From the NCBI GenBank assembly GCA_963969395.1, contig OZ017795.1:29183063-29247062 (forward strand): a DNA stretch of 64,000 nt, written 5' to 3'. The notes under the pieces are model-generated. The model saw only the letters and a list, made by a program, of their open reading frames with translations. It did no database searches and was not told where the DNA came from. A program made the translations under genes and the position numbers. This DNA comes from Pseudoscleropodium purum (Eukaryota; Streptophyta; Bryopsida; Hypnales; Brachytheciaceae). Of this stretch, positions 62,111 through 64,000 are shown piece after piece. Each line of letters opens with the position of its first letter. Within the stretch, counting starts at the first letter, position 1.

Positions 62111-64000
62111 TAATGACATGAATGTAATAAATGGACAAGTCAACAATGCTAGTGTGTGAGCAAAGAAATGTGAGCATATGAGCCTTGAGCCTAGGTGTTA
62201 AGGTGTAAGTCAAGGTTGTCTTGTCTAATACACTTTTGGGTTTCAATGATGTATTGGACATCTAATGTCCTAGGTTGTATCAAACAAGTGTTGAGTATAC
62301 TTGAAATTTTTGACTAATAAGGCCATTTTCAACAACTAAGACAATTTGAAATCTCACTTGTCTATAATTATGAATCTAAATTTATAATGTAATATGTGAT
62401 CATTAAATTGAAACACTTCATGAAAATGAAACTTTCATATGTCATAATAGAAAATAGGGGTTATTTATTTGAAAAGCAACTTAAAATTGACTCTATTAGA
62501 CTTTGCTTGGGATCTATTAGACATCACATAATGTTTATATGTTGCAATTGTATTGTTGTTGTGTTTGGAAAGGAAACCACAATACAAATAGATACCTTAC
62601 AACCATTGAAGGTAATTATAACTTATAAAATAAACACCTATGATATAGGTATTTATAATATAGTTATAGTATAATCATAGAAAGTGTTTATAATATAGAC
62701 GCCTATAACTTAGGTCTCTAAATTCTTAGATTCACATAATAGTAACCTTCATGGACAAGCTACCATACATGATCCTAGAAATTTACTAATGATGGTAGGC
62801 CTTTCTTGGAGCAATGACCACTAAATTGAAAATGCACAATCACTCTAAATATTACTTCTTTTGTCTCAAAATAAATTTGTTGTACTCCAACTAATTTCCC
62901 ACTAGAGATCATACACTAATTTTGAGACATAGGGAGTACTGTTTAGAAATATATTATTGTTTACTTAAAAAAATCTTTGTAGTACTTTGGAAAAATCTAG
63001 AATATTTGATGGAAACTTTTATATATTTTTAGGATTTTGAGCTCAATGAAAATTTGTGACCTAGTATTTTTGAGTCTACAATATTAGCTCATTTATAATA
63101 AGATAATACGTAAATTGCAAAACTAATAATTTTCTTAAATTATTTATAAGACCAAATGCAATAATACCATAGAAATTGTGTAGCCTTCTAATACAATTCA
63201 TCTATGTTGGCACTTCATACTCTTCATCTTTGCATGCATGCACCCCCTTACATCTTTGTAAAGTGCTTATTTTCTTGACCTATGCCAAATGTATTGGTGG
63301 TACAAAGCAACTCCATTGTGAATATATTTCATTGGTGAACAAATAGTTGTTGTTGACATATGTATTCATTACAATTTACAAAGGACATGTCATTCCCTAA
63401 TTGCTACAATAGGTTGGCCACAAGCGGAGACTAGACAAGGCCATTAATTCTTAAAGGACATTTTTTGTTTCTTAAGAGACAAACCAAAGAATTTGCTATG
63501 GTAATTTTAGACAATGTTCAAGAACAATTTTACTCTCATTGCCAAAACCTTGCTCAAGCACCTTCAACAAACAACTATCTTGACCTATGATTAAAAGCAC
63601 TATCCCAATATCCCTTCCAATTATAAAAAATTCACAAAAAGAGAATCGCATTCAATGCTTATAGGAAAACTTTTGAAGGGTACAAAATGTCTTTTCAAGG
63701 GTTAAGTTGACTATTGTCATCTAAAAGTCCAAAGAATACATGCCAAATCTACAAAAATTGGTCTACAATGGCCCATAAGATTATTTTGAGGCCAACTTTG
63801 TCTTAGAATTGCCAAGACACATGGCAGTTTTTCCAAGTCCAATGCATACAATCTAAACTCCAAAACATACCATAGAAACTATATACCCTATCTAGTATAT
63901 CTCAATTTGCTTCAGGGTCAAATCACCTTCAAAGGTACCAAAAAAGACATTAGATGCAATCATACTCAAACTCAGACTTATATTGATGCAATCATACTTA
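62111..64000. other. AT-rich spacer without a recognisable gene
   Basis: Apart from the Stowaway-like MITE at 62,855 there is no supported gene. The last 50 bp repeat GATGCAATCATACT twice (about 63,953 and 63,986), perhaps the start of an array cut by the window edge. Confidence 0.5.
62855..62936. mobile_element. Stowaway-like MITE (~82 bp)
   Basis: The left end reads TA-CTTCTTTTGTCTCAAAATA. The right end, reverse-complemented, reads TA-CTCCCTATGTCTCAAAAT. Both resemble the angiosperm Stowaway terminus (CTCCCTCCGTCCCAAAATA), with flanking TA target bases at 62,853-62,854 and 62,937-62,938. The element is very short and slightly decayed. Confidence 0.6.

Noticed and set aside
1..64000. LTR retrotransposons, CRISPR arrays, rRNA genes or viral insertions
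   Set aside because: No reverse transcriptase, integrase or Gag frames, no regularly spaced direct repeats with unique spacers and no rRNA-like sequence were found.

Overview
This window looks like nuclear chromosomal DNA of a land plant. It holds three intron-rich, plant-type nuclear genes separated by long AT-rich intergenic DNA full of decayed DNA transposons and tandem repeats. The proteins match plant families (an RRM-free CCCH/RS protein, a CPL1/CPL2-type CTD phosphatase with two dsRNA-binding domains, and a PTM-like DDT-PHD protein). Their divergence from the flowering-plant sequences I can recall suggests a seed-free plant (bryophyte, lycophyte or fern), but this is a weak inference. 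No bacterial-style operon, CRISPR array, rRNA or convincing tRNA was seen.

Layout. 1-1948 (minus): 5' part of a CCCH zinc-finger/RS-like gene running off the left edge, with a duplicated 134-bp segment in its upstream region. 2.9-10.3 kb: AT-rich spacer with a small MITE. 10,345-20,131: a 9.8-kb hAT-superfamily element bounded by 10-bp inverted ends (CAGGGTTGAC) and a perfect 8-bp target duplication (TCCAAAAG). Its cargo is a broken protein-kinase gene (minus), a nested 274-bp MITE with its own perfect 8-bp duplication, a hAT transposase with one nonsense codon and one frameshift, and an unidentified basic/acidic ORF. 20.1-31.0 kb: spacer with a minisatellite-bearing repeat, a 2-kb zone dense in a degenerate GTCTAGTTGAC motif, and small tandem repeats. 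31.1-39.9 kb (plus): a CPL1/CPL2-type RNA polymerase II CTD phosphatase gene; 16 coding exons could be placed and join to 1,015 codons. 40-50.5 kb: spacer with two copies of a ~940-bp TIR element and an inverted copy of the minisatellite element. 50.5-57.1 kb (plus): a PTM-like DDT/PHD-finger gene (about nine exons, ~1,140 codons). 57.8-64 kb: AT-rich spacer with a ~160-bp tandem array interrupted by an insertion, another ~900-bp TIR element and a Stowaway-like MITE.

The host genes are all nuclear RNA/transcription regulators but have no evident shared control. The transposon is the most unusual feature: a very large hAT-type unit whose outer ends moved together and which carries a kinase gene. 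Several non-autonomous families in the window (hAT MITE, ~940-bp TIR family, ~240-270-bp MITE) appear to be undescribed in detail, as far as can be judged from sequence alone. Exon borders were placed by eye from reading frames, GT/AG signals and family similarity.
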